Shown here: in pieces, positions 1-30,327 of the stretch
Numbering within the stretch: the first letter of the stretch is position 1
Layout of the letters: each line of letters begins with the position of its first letter
Origin: Misgurnus anguillicaudatus
Taxonomy: Eukaryota > Chordata > Actinopteri > Cypriniformes > Cobitidae
Assembly: GCF_027580225.2 (NCBI RefSeq)
Contig: NC_073346.2
Span: 1,755,001 to 1,819,000, forward strand
DNA: 64,000 bases
Reading direction: 5' to 3'
Made by a program: the position numbers and the translations under genes
Notes under the pieces: generated by a model
Databases searched by the model: none
The model's input: only the letters and a program-made list of their open reading frames with translations
What the model was told of the DNA's origin: nothing

Positions 1-858
1 ACGAGTATAAAATGAGCAGCAAGTGCACTGCATAATCCGATTTTTTGCCGAGAAAGCCCAGTCACTGAGACCTGGCCGACTCAGCAATGGTACAGCAAGC
101 CATGGTGATGAAACGTGACGATATGAAATAGCCGCAAAGGGTTTTACTGCATATCGAGGTCTCTAGAGGTGTCTTTCTAACAAGACTACACCAGTACAGA
201 GACCGCAGAAATAGCTCTGCTGAGGGTAACTTAGTTTTTACTCCAGACACTGAATTACCAAATTTTACAATAAAGGATTGTTGGCACTAATGTAGCGCAA
301 TAATGACCCACAAGCTGGGGCTCTCAGTCTCTCTACCAGTTTGAGGTGTGAACACGAGAGAAAACCGGAATGACACAAACACTATAGAACCTAGTAAACG
401 TGTAAGGTGTTGCCCAGCCTGCAGCTCTACAAATGTCCGTCAGCGAGGCGCTGCAAGCCAATACCCGAGAGGACGCTATTCCCTGTGGATTCAGGCATTT
501 GGTGCGGGTCTTTCAAATATCTTTTGTCAGGGTTTGGCACCACCTTACCCTACAAATAAACCTATCCAATTGATATTGCAGTTGGTATTGCTAATTTACA
601 GAAAAATACCATGTACTGTATATATTTCATCAGCCTTATTTTATATTTGCCTGCGTGTACCTGCCATGCTTTTCATATAATATACAATGTATTTGCTTTA
701 AAGCTGCTTTGTTATTTTTCATAACTGTAAGAAGCAGTATAGAAATGAAAATTGAATCCCTTATTCCCACAAGAGTTTAGAAAGTTACAGAAATGTTATT
801 TTTACATGCTTTTCATTATGATGAAACAAATTAAATGTTTATTGTTTGTACTTTACAG

Positions 859-18203
<17,345 letters not shown>

Positions 18204-18880
18204 AGGGAAGTCAATGCAGATTGTAGATCATTTTACTGAAATTATACTCAACTAGTGGTTAGTGTCTCTTTCCATGTATGACTGTTAACTCAGGGTCATT
18301 TTTTGACACTTCTAAGTAAGGTTGCTTTTGGATGAATTGCTTTAATGTTTTTATAAACTCTTGTGGCATAAACCTCTATCGAATGCTGATGTTTTCATTT
18401 TCTGTGAAAAAATGCGGAATATATTCTTTTCACATCCACTAGAGAGGGTCGCATTGGCATCGCTATTTAATTAAATTGCAAAAAAATGCCTTTTTTCAAG
18501 ATATGTTGCATTTTGACTGTGCGGATGTTAAAATTACTAACAAAAGTCTTGTTTCACATAAAATAAATGGAAACAGAGATATGTTTGTTTGATTAATTGC
18601 TTACCTTTTTTCTTGCCATACAGCTAGTCACAGTCGGTAGACCTATATGAGAGATCTTTAAGTACAGATTAAGGAAAGAGTTGTAAATGTAGAGAATTTT
18701 TAAAAGCTAATTGAACCTTTGTCTGTAAATATTTTCCATTAAGTTTGTTATTTAACAGTTGCTGTTTGAGAATTGGGATTGCTTTGTTCATTGTTTACAG
18801 TCTGGTATACACCATTAAACTGAAGCATTTGATAAACCTGTTTGTCCACTTTTCTGAATAAATATATAAAGTTTTTCAGA
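18204..18880 (+). other. znf335: znf335 3' untranslated region with poly(A) signals
   Basis: AT-rich sequence follows the stop. AATAAA hexamers occur at 18562-18567 and 18857-18862. The second is followed by a T-rich stretch and is the better end of the transcript. The exact cleavage point is not visible. Confidence 0.6.
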
Positions 18881-19844
18881 AAATGTCTTAGTTTCAAACA
18901 CATTGCTAGACACATCAAATGTGCTTTTAATAAAAAAATCTTGCTTTAAAAAAAAAGAGGGCAGAAAATCCTATGCCATTTATATGACAAACTGCGAAAT
19001 TGAGAATTACATATCAGGTCTTAAAGAATGAAAAGGTGTATTTCTGATGATACTGGTGCTACAACTGCTATTGATTTTGAGTAGGAGCTTTATTGATTTA
19101 AATGTTAATTCACACTCTGTTATACTCTCCTGTTTTTCATAATGTTGAGAATTCATATCACTAACTCTCAGCCTGACAGACAATAATACTGTATTGTCAC
19201 TATACACCTTTAGACTGTTCCTAATAACATTTTTAAGCTAAATTAATGGCTTGAAAAAAATGAATTCATCCAGTACGCTAGGTGGCGGCATTCAGCTTTA
19301 AACTCTCCGGTCCCCCATTCCAGGCAACGAATGAGAGATTGAAGTTGTTGAAGGCAAATTAATAAGATGAATCACCCCACAGTAAACGCATTTTAAAGTG
19401 TTTATTATTACAGTGCCTTCGTTATTACTGTAAAATTGTATATTAATAGTTATGTAATGTAAATACTGTTAAATAACGTCAACTAATATGTTATCTGCAT
19501 GGCTGTTAGCTCTCTGATCTATATGCCTATGTTCTGCTGCTGGCCTGCTGCACACTGTCATTGATAACATTATATTCGAAGTACATTTAATCACGATGAA
19601 TTAAAACTTTTTAATGAAAACTTTTTTAAAGACGTCAGAAGTAAGAAGGTGAGAAAGGATATAGTTAAAGTTAGGCAGCTTATGTTTTGTCCATATGCAA
19701 TGAAAGCAATGATTTCACCTCAGAAATACATTAATAGACATTTATAAAATGTGAATCCTCAATCTTTTACATAAAAATATCATTATGTGTGTTAATTGTC
19801 AGTGCAAACAGGAAGAGAGGAGGGTGGAAAAGTAGGCATGTGCC

Positions 19845-20340
19845 GGTGTTGTGTCGAACTCAGTTCCCCCTTTGTTTCCCTTTAGTGTAGTGCTTTTATA
19901 GCGTTTTTATCACGTTACATTTAGAAAGATTAAAGATTTGAATTGGTTATACTAAAAAGGCATAATATCATGTATTTTATAATACAATTTATTAAATATT
20001 TCATACATTTGACAGTTTCCTATTAGAGTATTTCTTTTAAAATATAGCCTGTCTTTTTCTTTTTTTTTCCTTTACTGGTTGTTTTAAAAATGTGATGTTT
20101 GCATACATAATTAAATAAATATTATACATTTAATATGATTCATACTGTAAAAATAATTGACTTACCATTAAGAACAATACAGATACATTACAGAAATGCA
20201 CACACATACATCTCAGTAGCCATTAAAACTTTAAATATATAAATAATAAAACCTTTAACGTGATAAAAACGCCAATAAAAACACTACACTGAAGGGAAAA
20301 ATAGGGGGAACATAGGGGGAACAGACTTCGACACAACACC
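19845..20340. mobile_element. MITE family M1, copy 2
   Basis: The inverted ends ggtgttgtgtcgaa (19845-19858) and ttcgacacaacacc (20327-20340) are exact complements. Further in are ttatagcgtttttatcacg and its complement. It is the better-preserved copy of the element at 4071-4692 and is non-coding. Confidence 0.8.
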
Positions 20341-20607
20341 TGTTCAGTCTCGTCATTTTCCCTTCCCCCACCAGGGGGCGGTCAGAGGCTTCATTTTTGG
20401 CTTTTTGCTCGCTGCCCACAGCAGCACGGCGGAGGAGTGCTGGGTTTTATTCATTTATTTTTTTTAAATGTATTTTTTATTTTATTTCATTTTATTTTAT
20501 TTCATTCATTTTTTCATTTTGTATTATTTACTTATTTTATTGCATATAATCAGTAATGAATTGCCGTGGAGTAGCATTGCAGCTTATGCTGGGTACACAC
20601 CAGGGTA

Positions 20608-21287
20608 GGGTTGCACCAGTCGTTCGTAAGTTCTTACTAAAACTGGGACGTAAAGTCCAAACTAGAGGCTTAGTAACTACTAGCTAGTTTATAACTAACT
20701 CTTTACTTAATTCGGTTGCACCATTTGTTCTTAAGGCAGAACGTAGCTAGTAGGTCGTAAGCTCTCCGTAAAGTATTGCGTTGTCGCATAGAATGACGTC
20801 TATTTTTTTTATCCAATCACAAGCCTTATAATGGGTAAACAGGAAATAGTCTGAACAGTACGTATATTCAAACTCATTCTTGTCTCGCCTAAACTGAAAG
20901 TTAAAAGCAAACTTTATCTAACTCAAAACATTACACTTTTAATTGAAAATATCTATCCCACACATGGAGGAGAAAATAAACAGGAAGAAATGTTAAATCT
21001 TATTTTAATTGATGGATACACAGAAAATTAAACAGCTCTTGAAAACTCGTTGACGAGCCTGCGGCTCTTCATAATTAATACGAGCTCATCGATGTAATGT
21101 AATCTGTCTGACATCTTATTCCAAGCGTTATTCATGGACAGAGGCTTCCGTAAATATTTAATTACAACGTATTGTTACGTTTAAACTAAGTTTAAACATT
21201 TAGTAGTACGTAAGTTGTAACTTAGTGCCCATTTACGTTGTAACTAGGCTACGTTGTAACTTACGCACAGCTGGTGCAACCGGCCCC
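20608..21287. mobile_element. MITE with gttgcaccag ends, Harbinger-like in style
   Basis: The left end gggttgcaccagtcgttcg (20608) mirrors the right end acgcacagctggtgcaacc (before 21288). The interior is rich in cgtaagtt/aacttacg words. No ORF. The assignment to PIF/Harbinger is tentative. Confidence 0.55.
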
Positions 21288-21629
21288 AAGATTTTTTACA
21301 TCTTATAAGATTTTAAAAATGTGATGGACCACAAACTTGAGGATAAAAAATCCTAGATTTATCCGTTTTGCTCCTATAGTGTGTGGTGTGCATTATGTGT
21401 TAAAGACAGCACACCACACACAAACAGATTTTTAATCAGAGTCTCGACTGTGAACACAGGAAATCCCACAAAATCTCGCAAGACTTCAAAACAAGCATGG
21501 CGGACGATATGCAGGAAGACATATATGATAGTGCTTGGAATATTTTTTACAAGACACGTTGTATAAACATTCGTGCTGTTGCCACAAATCAACAAGCTGA
21601 TCCTCCATCTCTACTGTCCACATCAACTT

Positions 21630-23690
21630 CACTTTGGCCGTTTCTCAATGCGAAGGCTGTAGCCTGCTGAGGTCGCATATGCAGATGTCACCGGGTGACT
21701 ATAATCGGGCGGAACCAACAGTGGTGGAGAAAGGTTCCGCCTGGAGATGGTTTCCGCCCGGGCCCGATTTTTAATCAATTTTACTTCCTGGTTTCCCTGC
21801 CAACGCTGATGACGAGGTAATGAGCAGCAGGTGTGGCAAATTAAATGGAGCAACCTGTGATTGGAGGTGAGGGTGAAGGCAAGCCATATAAAAAGGGCCA
21901 AGGAAGCACAAAGAGAGGAGTTGGTTTTCGGGTGGAGTCCCTTTATGCCTTGGGCAAATGCAAACACACGCCCCGTCCCTGGAGGAGCCGAAGGGCGCCG
22001 TTGATCCGCTAAAAACACTTATGGTGTAAGGAAAGAGTGCGGCTGCCAGAAGAGGCGAGAAGGACGGGGCTGTGGAACTAATTAAAGGGACACTACACCG
22101 GTGCTTGTGGTATACTTTGTATACGCTGTGTTGCTGCTTTGCAGACGGATCACACTGGTCGGATCGCTCTCCTGGGGAAGAGAGGAAGAGACAGTCAGCT
22201 GACGAAGGAATATTGTGGAGTTTCATTTGAGGAAGAGTGGACACAGAGCCATCAAGAGTGCAGTTAATAGCAGTTGTTGACAACAAAGCGTGAGTAACAG
22301 CTGTGGTACTTATCTGTGCAATACTTGTACGAATAGTGGTTTTGTTGTGTGCCTTTGTGTTTTTGAGGTCCCTGCCCTCACTGGAAAGGAAAGCGTGGGC
22401 GAGCCGTGGGTTGACCGGAAACACGGAGGAAGCACCGTTCACCAGTAAAACAGTGGCCCTGTGGGGAAAAGGAAGCGCAGGTGAGCCAGAGGAGTGATAA
22501 ACAACACGCCGGGCCTGCGAATAACACACATCTCACTCCCATTTACGGTCCAGTTATCGCCCAACCATCCTCTCGAGGTCGTCGTGGTCAGGTGGCAAGG
22601 GCGATCTAAATATCACGTGAAGTTGTATAAGAGTGCTGTGGGTGAGTTTCACTGATTGATGGTGTTTACGCTTTACTTGCTGTGTATATGCTGTGCTTGT
22701 AGCGTTCGAACTGCCTAGCCTCCGACGAGTCACGAGACGACGACATCCGTTGTGGCCTGGGTCCTAAGGAGAGCGAGAAAAATTGAACCCTGTGCCCGGG
22801 GTGTGTCGACAAGAGCTTCGTTTGTCCATAGAGCAGACAGTGGTGAAACCCAGTGAGTATTATCGAGAGTGTACCGTGCGGACTGTGGGTTGTAACGGTG
22901 TGTGTACTGACCTCTCCAATAGAAGCTCGTGGTGAGCGGAGCCCCGACGAAAGTTCGCCCCAACTCGTGACCCCGGTCGTGGAAGAAGGAGGGGGAGTTT
23001 GGGAAGCGTTCGGCTCCGTGTCATCGGACCCACTAGTCCCTACGACGCCCGGACAGCCGGAGTGGATGGGCGAAGGAATACGGTGCACCAACACTGTAGC
23101 GAAAATCCACTGTTTGCAACAATTACCTATCTGTACAAGAGAAGCTCTGTGTGTGTGAAGATCCCCAGTGCTGTGAGTAACGTAACCTGTGAAGTAAACC
23201 TGTTCTGTGCTTATAGCAATTACCCACATGTGCAAGTGAGGCTCCGTGTGAAGCGAAGGTCCCCAGTCCCTGTCCCAAGTGGCCCTGGAGGCGAGCAGGA
23301 GAACATTAGTTTTAAATTGCCCTTTCCCCTTTCCCCCTTCCCTTTTAAATATTTAATCAAGTTTATTTTAATTATAGTATACTCGTCTGTCTGGTCATTG
23401 GGGTGGTCTTGGGAACCTCCTCGAGGTGGAAGAATTGAGAGGGGCGTGACCTTTAGTCTAGTTGGGTCCGCCCCCGGCCGTGACACAGGCTGCATACGTC
23501 ATAAAACCTGGTTTATTCAAGTTAACTGAGCATTACATTCACAAGTCATAAGTTTATTAAAACAATATACGATGAACAACGAATAATAGCCAATTTTATA
23601 TATTCTGAAATAAGACAGTCTTGATGACGTATATACAGCCTGGAAATGCGACCTACGGATTGAGAAGCGGCCTTTGTGCTGCACCATGAC
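21630..23690. mobile_element. MITE interrupted by a GC-rich 1.8-kb block, possibly an LTR
   Basis: The outer arms match as inverted repeats: ctttggccgtttctcaatgc (about 21632) and attgagaagcggcctttg (about 23657). Between about 21693 and 23487 sits a GC-rich block without recognisable protein. It begins tgtcaccggg and ends ggccgtgaca, has a TATA-like catataaaaagg near 21885, and reads like a long LTR. I could not find a clean 5-bp duplication, so the LTR idea is weak. Confidence 0.45.
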
Positions 23691-23886
23691 TGCTTCCGTC
23701 TTCCCTCATCTCGCTTTCTGATTGGATATGGTTTCGTTTCACGTGATAATCTCAATAGCGTGCTCGCGTTTGTCCTCGGGATTCCCCACACACATCAGGG
23801 GCACGTTCAATCTCACACCGGTGCACAACGTTTTGCTACGGTTTCCGGGTTGAACGACATGTTTCCTGGAAACGGTGTGCAACGGA

Positions 23887-24815
23887 TAGTGATGGGCCGA
23901 GCGAGGCTTCGTGAAACACTGAAACAGTTAAATTAATTGTGCCGTATTGTTTCGAGGCTTCGAGACATCAATCTGAAACTGCCTCCACGGTGACACCTAG
24001 TGGTCATTTGCATGTCTTTACATGAAGCAGTCCTGACAAGATTTTAGACGAGCGCTGACAAATTGTATCCCACATGTTGTTTGATTGACACACAAGTTAT
24101 AGAATGGGAGAGTGGATAGTGTTCTCGACTCTCATGCGTAGATCTTAGGATCGAACCCGGGAAATGCATGCGCTACGTCATCATGATAAAATGCTTTTTG
24201 TTGTTGTTTTAACATCTGTTTGGCAACTGAGCTTTTAGGCTCACAATTGTCGATAACTATAGGCTATTCGGGTCTATTTAATAAAAAAAAAATGGAATAT
24301 AGATATACCAAATAAATAATAAGAGATTTATAAAATATATCAAGCCATAATATGCCACATTGTTTACATATAAAGATCTTGATTCAAATATATAAATTGT
24401 TCTGTGTTTATAAACTCAACCAGTTTCTTTTTTACATATTATTTCTCCAGCATTTGAAAACATTCTCACACAAGGGACACTTTGCTGGCATGCATTTTTT
24501 TGTAAGTAGCCTAAGTGTTACATACCTATGAGGAAAAATTACTTCTCAGTAATTTATAGTATTTGATCTTGCCAAAAACGCATCTATGAGGTATTGTCAG
24601 ATTTGTTTCCTACCCTGTCAGTTTAAGATTCGACGCAGATTCGACAGGTACGCCACCTTTCGAAATACTTGTGAAATGCACCGCTTGGTGTTTCGAATCA
24701 CTTCATCACGTGACATGGGTGTTTCGAATCACATTTCGGAGCAGTGTTTCGAAACATTTACGCTTCGGGATCTCGACACAGTGTCGAAACGTCAGTTTCG
24801 CGGGAGCCATCACTA
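23887..24815. mobile_element. hAT-type element with 8-bp duplication and tRNA-like segment
   Basis: The ends tagtgatgggc (23887) and ggagccatcacta (ending 24815) are inverted repeats, flanked by a perfect gcaacgga duplication (23879-23886 and 24816-24823). Inside, near 24105-24165, the words gtggatagtgttctcgactc and ggatcgaacccggg resemble tRNA A and B boxes, so a tRNA fragment or SINE head may be carried. No transposase. Confidence 0.8.
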
Positions 24816-27800
24816 GCAACGGAATGCAACAGGTTTTTAGAAGCGTTTTCTATTGTTTGGTGGGTGTGTCAGAAATGTCGGCCCAATCAGCGGCAAGATG
24901 TATAATCAGATGTAAATCTGTTAAACAAAAACAAGTTGCACAAGTACAGAAAAAATATGTTTGTTATATTATATATTTTTTAAATAACATCGCTAAAAGA
25001 TTTAATCTATACTTTTTATTACGTGTTGAATTTTAAAAGCTTTTCATCGTGCATCTTACGCAGATTACGCTCGTATACTGGAGAATACACAACTGTGTCA
25101 GACCTCCCGTATCACCTCCGCTTAAAAAGGTACAATCTAATCTTGTTTACATGAAATAAGCCTGCTCCTGAGCAGGTTTGAGCTTAGGGACCGGTTGCTA
25201 TGACAGCAAGTGTAGGATGAGCTTCGAAGAACCAAACGATCCAAGATCATGCCAAATCGTCAACAATCAAATCCAGCTAACTGAGTTAGCGACGTACGAA
25301 GAACGGGCCCCTGCCCTAGACCATAGAGCACATTGACTTATATTCTTTCCCTGATGCGCTCTCTTCTTTGTATGAATATAGGTTATTTGTGATTAAACGC
25401 TATTTGTTATTTAATTATTTATGTATTTTTTACATTTTCCTGTTTTCCTCTAATTTACTGCTTCATTTTTAAGTCTCTGAGCCACAGTTTGTGTCTACAT
25501 CATCTCTGATTGTGTTTAATGTGGTACATGCCATTAAGGCAAATAGAACAATGTGGGTTAGAAAATGAAGCATTTCATCTGCTGCTGTGACAAAGCAAGC
25601 TATAGGAAAATGAAGTTGAACAGTACGCCACCTTCAGAAAAATAAAAAGTATGAAGCAGTATAAAAACGTCTAAATGTCTAAAATTCGTTTAAATTTGAG
25701 GTAGAAAAGACATCCACAACGACAATGTTTGGTCTACAATTAGCGCTTGTACAGAGGTCCTATAGTATACGTTGGAAAAAGACCTTCAGAGGATCAAAAT
25801 TAGATGTGCAAAATATGCGCATAAGATGTTGTTTCAATGTCACTGTGCAGTTGGAGGTTAAATTTGATGTAGAAAAGACATCCACAACAACATTTGGACT
25901 ACAATTAGCCCCTACAGAGATCCAATGAACGGCGGAGTGGGACCAAAAAATCTACCGGGAAATTTCGTATACCACTGGCCCTCCGTGGTAAAAAAAAAAA
26001 GGTCTTGTATTGGTAGTAAAACTACGGTAATACAAATCGTAATCAATCTGCAAAAAAAAAAAAAAACAGTTTCATAATAATAATAAAATCATCAAATCAT
26101 GAATAATTTTCATAACTATACAAAATGATACCTGTTTGAAAGACGGAGATGCGCACCTGTCAATCACCTATTACATTACGAGTGAGACCAGAGATGTACG
26201 TGCTCATAAATGGGAGTAATATGGAATACTTTCTTTACATCTTTGAAAAACTGTAAGAATTTTTCCTTTAAATATCATTTTTGTCATATAAAGTTTTGAG
26301 AGATAATAATGTTTTTTTCCACTGCTATTGCTCATTTATTTTAACGTGTTTGGCGCATTACCTCAGAGTTTATTTCAGTTATTTTGCTGTTTTTCCGGTA
26401 ATAATAATACAATTTACATGCCAATCCTACTTCCTTGTCTTTTTATTCATTTCATTATGCTGTTATATGTAATATGAAAATCACATAGGAAATATATACT
26501 GTGATACTGCAAAGTTACCCTTCTTATTTTTATTTATTATATAGCCATATGTAGACAAACATTTGAAAATCTGCTGATTTGATCCATTCATGTACTGACC
26601 ACCAAGCTAGAGATTTTAAACATCCTTAATCAACACTTACTATCAAATAGTCTATCTGCTTGATGGATCAATCCGACCGCATATGTACTCCAATAAATAG
26701 GCATTCGGTGGCGCGGCTTTTTACATCAAAGGCCGACAGGCTATGACATTTGGGGAGCGCCGTTCAATGATACCCCTATATTTTTAAAAATCCTAAACGT
26801 GGTTGGACCTGTCGAACAGGTTAAGCACTTTTATGTTGCGCAAAGAGGCTGCACAGTTTGACCAGCGGGATGCGGCCGCACATCAAGCCGCCAGACGGGG
26901 TTGCTATAACTCGCAATGTATAACTATTATCAGACCGACCCTTGCAGCCTCAAAACACTACCGGCACACATGTAAATGTCCCGACTCTCCCTATGGACAC
27001 TCCGCCACTCCGTCAGACGACTTCACAGTGACGGCATCACAGTCTGCACCTTCAGGGGACCAAAATTGGACGTGCAAAAAAGACATGCAAAAGACGTTGT
27101 TTCGACAGCACATTGCTCAGTGGGTGGTGTTTGAGGACAATCTTGCTCATTAAAGAGCTCACAGTGGATCTTCTATTCTAACATTCTGGGAATGCAGGTA
27201 AAGATGTAAAAAAAGATGAATCTGTTTTCTGCTCATATTCCTACTGTACTATGAATTAAATTTTTTACATTGTGTGTATGTTATTCAGTCTTTGCACAAA
27301 TGCTATAAAACTTGTGTTGTCTAATTCATACAGTGTGACAAGAGTGAGGTGTAATTTCACTTGAAATGTTAATCAAATCATGGAAATAATGATGAAACTG
27401 GCATTACATACTGGCATATAATCACCCTACTGACATTATTATGTTAAATAATACTTAGTTATTCAATATTTTTGTTATCTGTACTTAGATGGGCCTACAT
27501 GAAATTGTTATTGTTCATACATCTCAAGAAAGATTGGTAAGGGCACACAAACCAAACATATATAAAACACAAATTATAATAAGAGTAAACATACCTGTAT
27601 GCACAAAAAAATTAGTGTAAGTGCAGTGTAAAGTGTAGCATAGTTTTAGAGGGGTTTTAGACAGTCTTAGCTGGTCAGGCTGGGAGACCACCTGCACTGT
27701 TAACCAGATATTGTCTTTACTTTTACAATGAAGTAAACATCACCTAATATTTTTAAGATTTGGACATATGCTTAAAAAATATATACTTAGTTAATTTAAC

Positions 27801-27966
27801 TTTTAAGCGTATAAAATTCATTTAACTAAAACATTCAAGTGAAATAAACTTAAAATTATCAGTGCAAGTATAGGATGTATTATTCATAGATATTTATAAT
27901 AAAGGCTAGATGTGTTACAGCGGAGTCTAAGGTCATCATCACCTGGCATCCATCTTACCTCAGACA

Positions 27967-28265
27967 GCTCGTTCACTCGTAACATTGTGTTTAAGGGTGC
28001 AGATACTGTTAAATGACCATAACTTGCTCAATTTTCTACCGATTTTCAAAAGGTTTGGTTTCTTACAAACATTATTAACGTGGCTATAATTCTGGATGCT
28101 TTAACATGATTCATGAAAATGATTCATTAAGTATGCAGTGTCATAGGTACATCTCTGACGTTTATAACAAACCAAACTGTTTGAAAATCAGTAGAAAATT
28201 GAGCAAGTTATGGTCATTTAAAAGTACATGCTCCATTAAACACAAGGCTACGAGTGTAAGCAGTA
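27967..28265. repeat. Long imperfect palindrome (about 115-bp arms)
   Basis: The left arm has cactcgtaacattgtgttta then ttaaatgaccataacttgct and caattttctac. The right arm is the inverted complement (agaaaattgagcaagttatg, gtcatttaa, taaacacaaggctacgagtg). It is probably a foldback MITE. Confidence 0.75.
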
Positions 28266-28439
28266 TACCGCTTACAGGTATACTGTATATATATATGTGA
28301 AAATAAATTTGCATCGTTAATACCTTCGATCTTTTATTTAAAAAATCTACAAAAATCCAACCTTTCATTGGAAAATAATAATTTTACAATGGGGGAAAAT
28401 CTCATTATGAGAGAAATATTTTTCTCTAATACACACTGC

Positions 28440-28801
28440 TCACAATTAATCACTGCTCACTTTTATTCAATTCTTTTTGCAACCTCCTTTTCCCAAGAGA
28501 ACAGCTCTGAGTCTTCACCTATAATGCCTGATGAGTTTGGAGAACACCTGACAAGAGATCAGAGATCATTCCTTCATGCACAATCTCTCCAGATCCTTCA
28601 GATTCCAGCTCCATGTTGGTGCTTCTCTTCAGTTCATCACACTCATTTTCTTTAGGGTTCAGGTCAGGGCACTGGGATGGTCATGGCAGAACCTTCATTT
28701 TGTGCTCAGTGACTCATTTTTGTGTTAGTTTTGATGTCTGTTTTGGATCATTGCCCTGAAGGAAGATCCAACCATGGCCCATTATATGATTTCTAACAGG
28801 G
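28440..28801 (-). pseudogene. Tc1-like transposase remnant, C-terminal part
   Basis: The minus-strand reading includes GWIFLQGNDPKQTSKLTQK and PSQCPDLNPKENE, the second Asp and the D/E end of a Tc1 DDE domain. A stop follows TQK. It is split from its upstream half (30328-30560) by the LTR-like insertion 28802-30322. Confidence 0.75.
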
Positions 28802-30322
28802 TGCAACAGACTGCTTCGAGACTTAAAGGGTTGAGGATCCAAGTGGAGGTTTTATTAAGGGGTAAATCCACAGATCTGTTGTATAGGACTTGATGTTGAT
28901 ATCCCTTAATGTATACTTGAGGCACGGATGAGACTCTGTGGGATGGTTAATTGAGTGACCCTTTGCCACACTACTCCTCAGCTCTTCCATCTCTTGAGGT
29001 TGCTCCTTTCTCATAACTCAGTGCATAAACCCTTGACATGACCTAACCTCGATCTCTAATGCCACAATCTCACCACAACCCGAGCATACACGCCAACCCG
29101 TTTGACTAAGGCCAGAGGCCCCACTGTCATTGTTAATGCAGGTTCAGTGGCAAACGGGGTGGCAAACTATCTACCGCAATTACCCAACAACACTGATCTA
29201 TTGTATAGAACTTGATGTTGATATCCCTTAATACTTACCTGAGGCATCATTGAGACTCCGTGGGATGGTCAATTGAGTGATGGCACCCTTTGGGTTGTCA
29301 AGTGGGCGCCCTCCTTCCTGGGTGTTTCGCTGATAGGCCCACGACACCTCCAGTGGGTTCAGCAGTGAATCCCAGCATCCCAGGTTCACTCCCTAGGTGC
29401 CATCAACTCACTTGAAGACCCAGGCGGAGTCTTTTCTCTTCACCCACAGCCACTGGCTTCCCTTTTCCGCAGCCGCGGAAAGATTTTTGATTGCCTGCCG
29501 GTGGACCTTTCCTCGCACTCCCATCTGCCAGAGTAGCCTGGATGTTGAGGTGGCTACGAACCCTCTGCAACCTACTTCCACTGGGCGTACCTTCACATTC
29601 CAGCCTTGTTGTTGCGCATCGGTTGCAAGTTCAGATACCTCAGCTTTTTCTGTTCATAGGCCTCCTCCACTGCACCCTCCCACGGCAAGGTGAGCTCGAT
29701 GATGTAGACAAGCTTGAGCGAGGCTGACCACAGAACAAGGTCTGGTCGCAGGTTGGTGGCTGCAATTTCAGCTGGGAAGCAGAGTTTCTTGTTCAAGTCT
29801 GCCAACAGCTTCCAGTCCCGTGCTCTGCCTAGCTGACCAGAGTCTGATCTTATGGTGGTGAGGTTGGCTTGACCCTCACCCTCCCGAACAAATGGTGTTG
29901 GCTGCCCCTGGGATGATGGGACAAACATAAATCCACGAGACAGGCAAAAGGTCATACACATGTAGGCAGTCCAATGATAAGCAAACAAAACAGACAAGGG
30001 CAAAACAAGAACAGGATAATCCAATGAACAGGCAGAGATCGAAACCAGAAGGACCAAAGTAATCAGAGTGAAATATAAATGCTTGTAATTGCAGTAAACA
30101 GCTAACAAGACCTCGCAATGAGAGAGACAGTGAACAGGAATTAACTAATGCAGATAATAATGAGAAACAGGTGAGGGAATAATGAATGATGAAAAGCAGG
30201 TATGATAGTAATGAGTCTATAGCATGGGTTTGTGGGAAATGCAGTACAGGACAAAGTTAGTGTTCGGGGAATGGCTCCCTCTGGTGGCGATTTGAAAGCA
30301 GAGCAAGAGTCCATTCATGACA
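28802..30322 (-). mobile_element. LTR-like unit with an internal coding fragment, inserted in a Tc1 remnant
   Basis: On the minus strand it begins TGTCATGAATGG and ends GTCTGTTGCA, flanked by the 5-bp duplication caggg (28797-28801 and 30323-30327). A poly(A) signal aataaaacc lies near its 3' end (about 28850). The start resembles the solo LTR at 9556-10487. Unlike a plain LTR, its middle (about 29250-29930) is coding-like. A segment of about 90 bases, gatgttgatatcccttaat and onward, occurs twice (28887 and 29206). Confidence 0.75.
29400..29945 (-). pseudogene. Nuclease-like domain fragment of a transposable element
   Basis: The minus-strand frames read RDWKLLADLNKKLCFPAEI, LRPDLVLWSASLKLVYIIEL, TLPWEGAVEEAYEQKKLRY, then in another frame VRPVEVGCRGFVATSTSRLL and GSQWLWVKRKDSAWVFK. 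The PD...E spacing (RPDLVLWS...IELTLPWE) resembles a PD-(D/E)XK nuclease core. I know similar reading frames as repeated predicted proteins in fish genomes linked to retroelements. There is a frameshift near 29593. Function is inferred, not shown. Confidence 0.55.
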
Positions 30323-30327
30323 CAGGG

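Noticed and set aside
348..680. 110-codon open frame with CCPAC near the left edge
   Set aside because: There is no zinc-finger spacing, no match to ZNF335 sequence, and no splice sites linking it to the exon at 859. It looks like chance or repeat sequence.
21771..23529. Several long overlapping open frames (up to 252 codons) on both strands
   Set aside because: The region is GC-rich, so stops are rare; frames overlap on both strands and show no domain or family motif.
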